Source of the DNA: a virus
Reading direction: 5' to 3' (one strand)
Virus record (IMG/VR): IMGVR_UViG_3300023104_000017
Span: 1 to 24,304 of that record
Length of the DNA stretch: 24,304 nt
Of the stretch, positions 22,478 through 24,304 are shown one piece after another. The translations under genes and the position numbers were made by a program. The stretch's first letter is position 1. Every line of letters starts with the position of its first letter. The notes beneath the pieces are model-generated. The model had not been told where the DNA came from. It saw nothing but the letters and a program-made list of their open reading frames with translations, and ran no database searches.

Positions 22478-24133
22478 ATGGCTCTAACATTCCGCATCCC
22501 TACATTAAACCCTTTGCCATTTTACAACCCGAATTTGGTTGTGGCTGCAAAGTATAATAACCGTACTTTCGATGATAAAGTAGGTGAGGATTGCTATATA
22601 ATCAAACGCCAACGCACAGATACTTCAGTTAAGCTACAAATATTATCTGATTACCCAACAGTTGCCCTAAAGTTTTATACATCAATAGGACAGTTTGCGC
22701 TTAGTGTGCCATTTACAGCTATAGGAATACCAATTACTGGCGCAACCTTTAAAGGATACGAGGCAATAATAGATTTTAGCAATCTAGCCGAAGATATTTA
22801 TTATGGTGAAATAACTTATACTGATGAAAATTCTAACCTTATAACTTATCGTACCCCGTTAATCGATGTTAAAAATGAGCATCCTGATACAATACTATTT
22901 GAGTATACTGATGTGGTAAATCGTTTGGGCGTTATATTCGATACGGGCATAGAGTTTAACTTTAGAGTCGAGGGTTTATTACGTAACTATCAACCATCAT
23001 CCAGTGATGAAGATTATGTAGATCAGAAATATAATTCAATTAGCTTAAATTCAATCCCATATCGTATATTTGATTTATTTATAGGTGCATTTGGGATACA
23101 ACAATATCCCGATTGGTTAATTGAAAAGCTAAACTATATATTTGCCTGTAAGCTAAAGAAGATTGAGGGTACTTATTATAATAAGGCTGACGGTGCTAAA
23201 TTTGAAGTAACACGGCCAACACAAAAAGACGATAGGGGCTATCCTAAAATTACAGTTATACAGGATGAAAATTTAGGTATTCAGGAATATAAAACAGGTA
23301 ATGAGCCTGTAGGAGATTTAATAGTGGTAAGAAAATCATATAAAGTAGGCGATAATATTTCAACTAATCAAACGGTTGCAGGAATATTTACCGATAACAC
23401 AACCCTTTGCCGTATTGATTTATGGAATTATGGCATGGATGTTTTTACACTTACTGTTGATGACGGCACAGATGTATTAGGTGAATTTGAAATTGACGGC
23501 ACTAACTTAACCGAAGCATTGGAATTGGTTAAGGTGTTTAACTCGCCAAAAACTTTAAACATTACAGGCTTAACAGGTACTAACCTTAAAATATACCTTG
23601 TTTATGATAAATTAGATGCACCTGTTTTAAATCCTACAGGGGGTGTCGGTGAATACCTGCCAAAAACTATTTACACTTATTATGAAACTGCGCCTGGTGA
23701 TGTAGATAATGACTGGAACGTAGCAACAGGGCAAGGGGCTGCGGGTACTCAATTTGAGGGGTGTGTTATATTGGGCACAAACGGCACGGATGACATAACA
23801 GACATGGTGCTGATTAATTGGGATAGATTAAACCCCGCTACGTTACAAACCAGTGTGGGTGGTAATACAGTTACATTAGATCGCGATAATCTACCTGCCG
23901 AGGGTTTAGAAATGTTTGTGCAGGAACAAAATGATACAGTTGGGGATATACCTACGCCATCAAGTTACGTGGCTGTATCTTCTGACCCCGCATCGTCAAG
24001 TCGTAAAGCATATGAAATGAAAAAATGGACTGCCAACCCGCCTAATATTGGTTTAACGGCCAATATGGGTAGTGGTATTCCTGTGGACATTACACCGTTT
24101 GGATATATAGTTTTAATGTTTATTAAGTTATGA
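22478..24133 (+). CDS. Minor tail / baseplate protein
   Basis: This 551-aa protein is beta-rich in its first 150 residues (repeated V-x-L-x-I strands, D-I-Y-Y-G-E-I-T-Y-T-D). A helical section follows near 190-225 (I-F-D-L-F-I-G-A-F-G ... W-L-I-E-K-L-N-Y-I-F-A-C). The later half is rich in Thr, Gly and Asp, typical of surface tail proteins. No catalytic motif is recognised. It begins 9 bases after the tail-tip gene and overlaps the next by ATGA. Confidence 0.72.
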   Translation: MALTFRIPTLNPLPFYNPNLVVAAKYNNRTFDDKVGEDCYIIKRQRTDTSVKLQILSDYPTVALKFYTSIGQFALSVPFTAIGIPITGATFKGYEAIIDFSNLAEDIYYGEITYTDENSNLITYRTPLIDVKNEHPDTILFEYTDVVNRLGVIFDTGIEFNFRVEGLLRNYQPSSSDEDYVDQKYNSISLNSIPYRIFDLFIGAFGIQQYPDWLIEKLNYIFACKLKKIEGTYYNKADGAKFEVTRPTQKDDRGYPKITVIQDENLGIQEYKTGNEPVGDLIVVRKSYKVGDNISTNQTVAGIFTDNTTLCRIDLWNYGMDVFTLTVDDGTDVLGEFEIDGTNLTEALELVKVFNSPKTLNITGLTGTNLKIYLVYDKLDAPVLNPTGGVGEYLPKTIYTYYETAPGDVDNDWNVATGQGAAGTQFEGCVILGTNGTDDITDMVLINWDRLNPATLQTSVGGNTVTLDRDNLPAEGLEMFVQEQNDTVGDIPTPSSYVAVSSDPASSSRKAYEMKKWTANPPNIGLTANMGSGIPVDITPFGYIVLMFIKL

Positions 24134-24304
24134 GTTTAAACCAAAAATCGGCAAATAGAATAATGCACCCTGTAGCGGGGGGTAAATTGCAGGTACGCGA
24201 TTTAATGGAAGACGAGGGGCAGAGAACTTACGTTGACTTTGGGCAATATGATTATATAACTAAAAAGGCATTAGATGGTTATAACCCACTTCCGCAGGTA
24301 GTGG
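24130..24304 (+). CDS. Tail-region protein, truncated at window end
   Basis: An open frame starts at the ATGA overlap with the preceding stop and runs off the window after 58 codons. The visible part is polar, with M-H-P-V-A-G-G-K-L-Q-V-R-D-L-M near residues 12-26 and D-F-G-Q-Y-D-Y-I. Position suggests another baseplate or fibre component. Nothing more can be said from 58 residues. Confidence 0.65.
   Translation, partial: MSLNQKSANRIMHPVAGGKLQVRDLMEDEGQRTYVDFGQYDYITKKALDGYNPLPQVV

Overview
The window is a stretch of the genome of a tailed bacteriophage or prophage with a long-tailed (siphovirus-type) gene order. The host is probably a member of the Bacteroidota. That inference rests on the AT-rich sequence, on several copies of the Bacteroidota-type promoter element TAnnTTTG (some with TTTG about 19-21 bases upstream), on weak Shine-Dalgarno signals, and on small proteins of types I know mostly from Bacteroidota phages (DUF3127, DUF5681-like TerS). 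I see no integrase, repressor, lysis gene or tRNA, so lysogeny cannot be judged.

Layout. (1) Bases 21-6255: early/replication region on the + strand. It holds an orphan adenine methyltransferase, a DUF3310-like protein, a Myb/SANT-like DNA-binding protein, a DUF3127 OB-fold protein, a structured RNA leader, an HNH endonuclease, a PrimPol/DUF3987 primase-helicase, an iteron-like repeat array that looks like a replication origin or operator (4642-4932), two small proteins, a VRR-NUC nuclease and a small unknown. Many of these genes overlap by ATGA, which suggests translational coupling. (2) 6264-6738: a separately promoted PD-(D/E)XK nuclease-like gene with a GTG start. (3) 6742-14565: packaging and head genes in canonical order: TerS, TerL, portal, HK97-type protease, major capsid, connector genes, probable tail tube and a 51-aa gene, closed by a strong bidirectional terminator. 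(4) 14587-16870: an island that interrupts the tail operon. It has a three-gene minus-strand unit with its own promoter, a plus-strand gp10-like gene, a 55-aa minus-strand membrane protein and a plus-strand gene of unknown function, separated by promoters and terminators. (5) 16870-24304: the tail operon resumes from a promoter embedded in the preceding terminator: a probable chaperone-position gene, the tape measure, two large distal-tail/baseplate proteins and a truncated next gene.

The most notable items are: two adjacent hairpins with 7-base complementary loops (possible kissing complex) directly before the HNH gene; the 14-copy TTGTGCAA array around an AT-rich core behind the primase-helicase; and the antisense tail island. 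In that island one small protein joins a possible ribbon-helix-helix start, the tape-measure C-terminal motif VGExGAE and a zinc-ribbon-like tail, and sits next to a two-helix membrane protein. A superinfection-exclusion role is a reasonable hypothesis but is not shown. All family names were assigned by reading the proteins; no database search was run.
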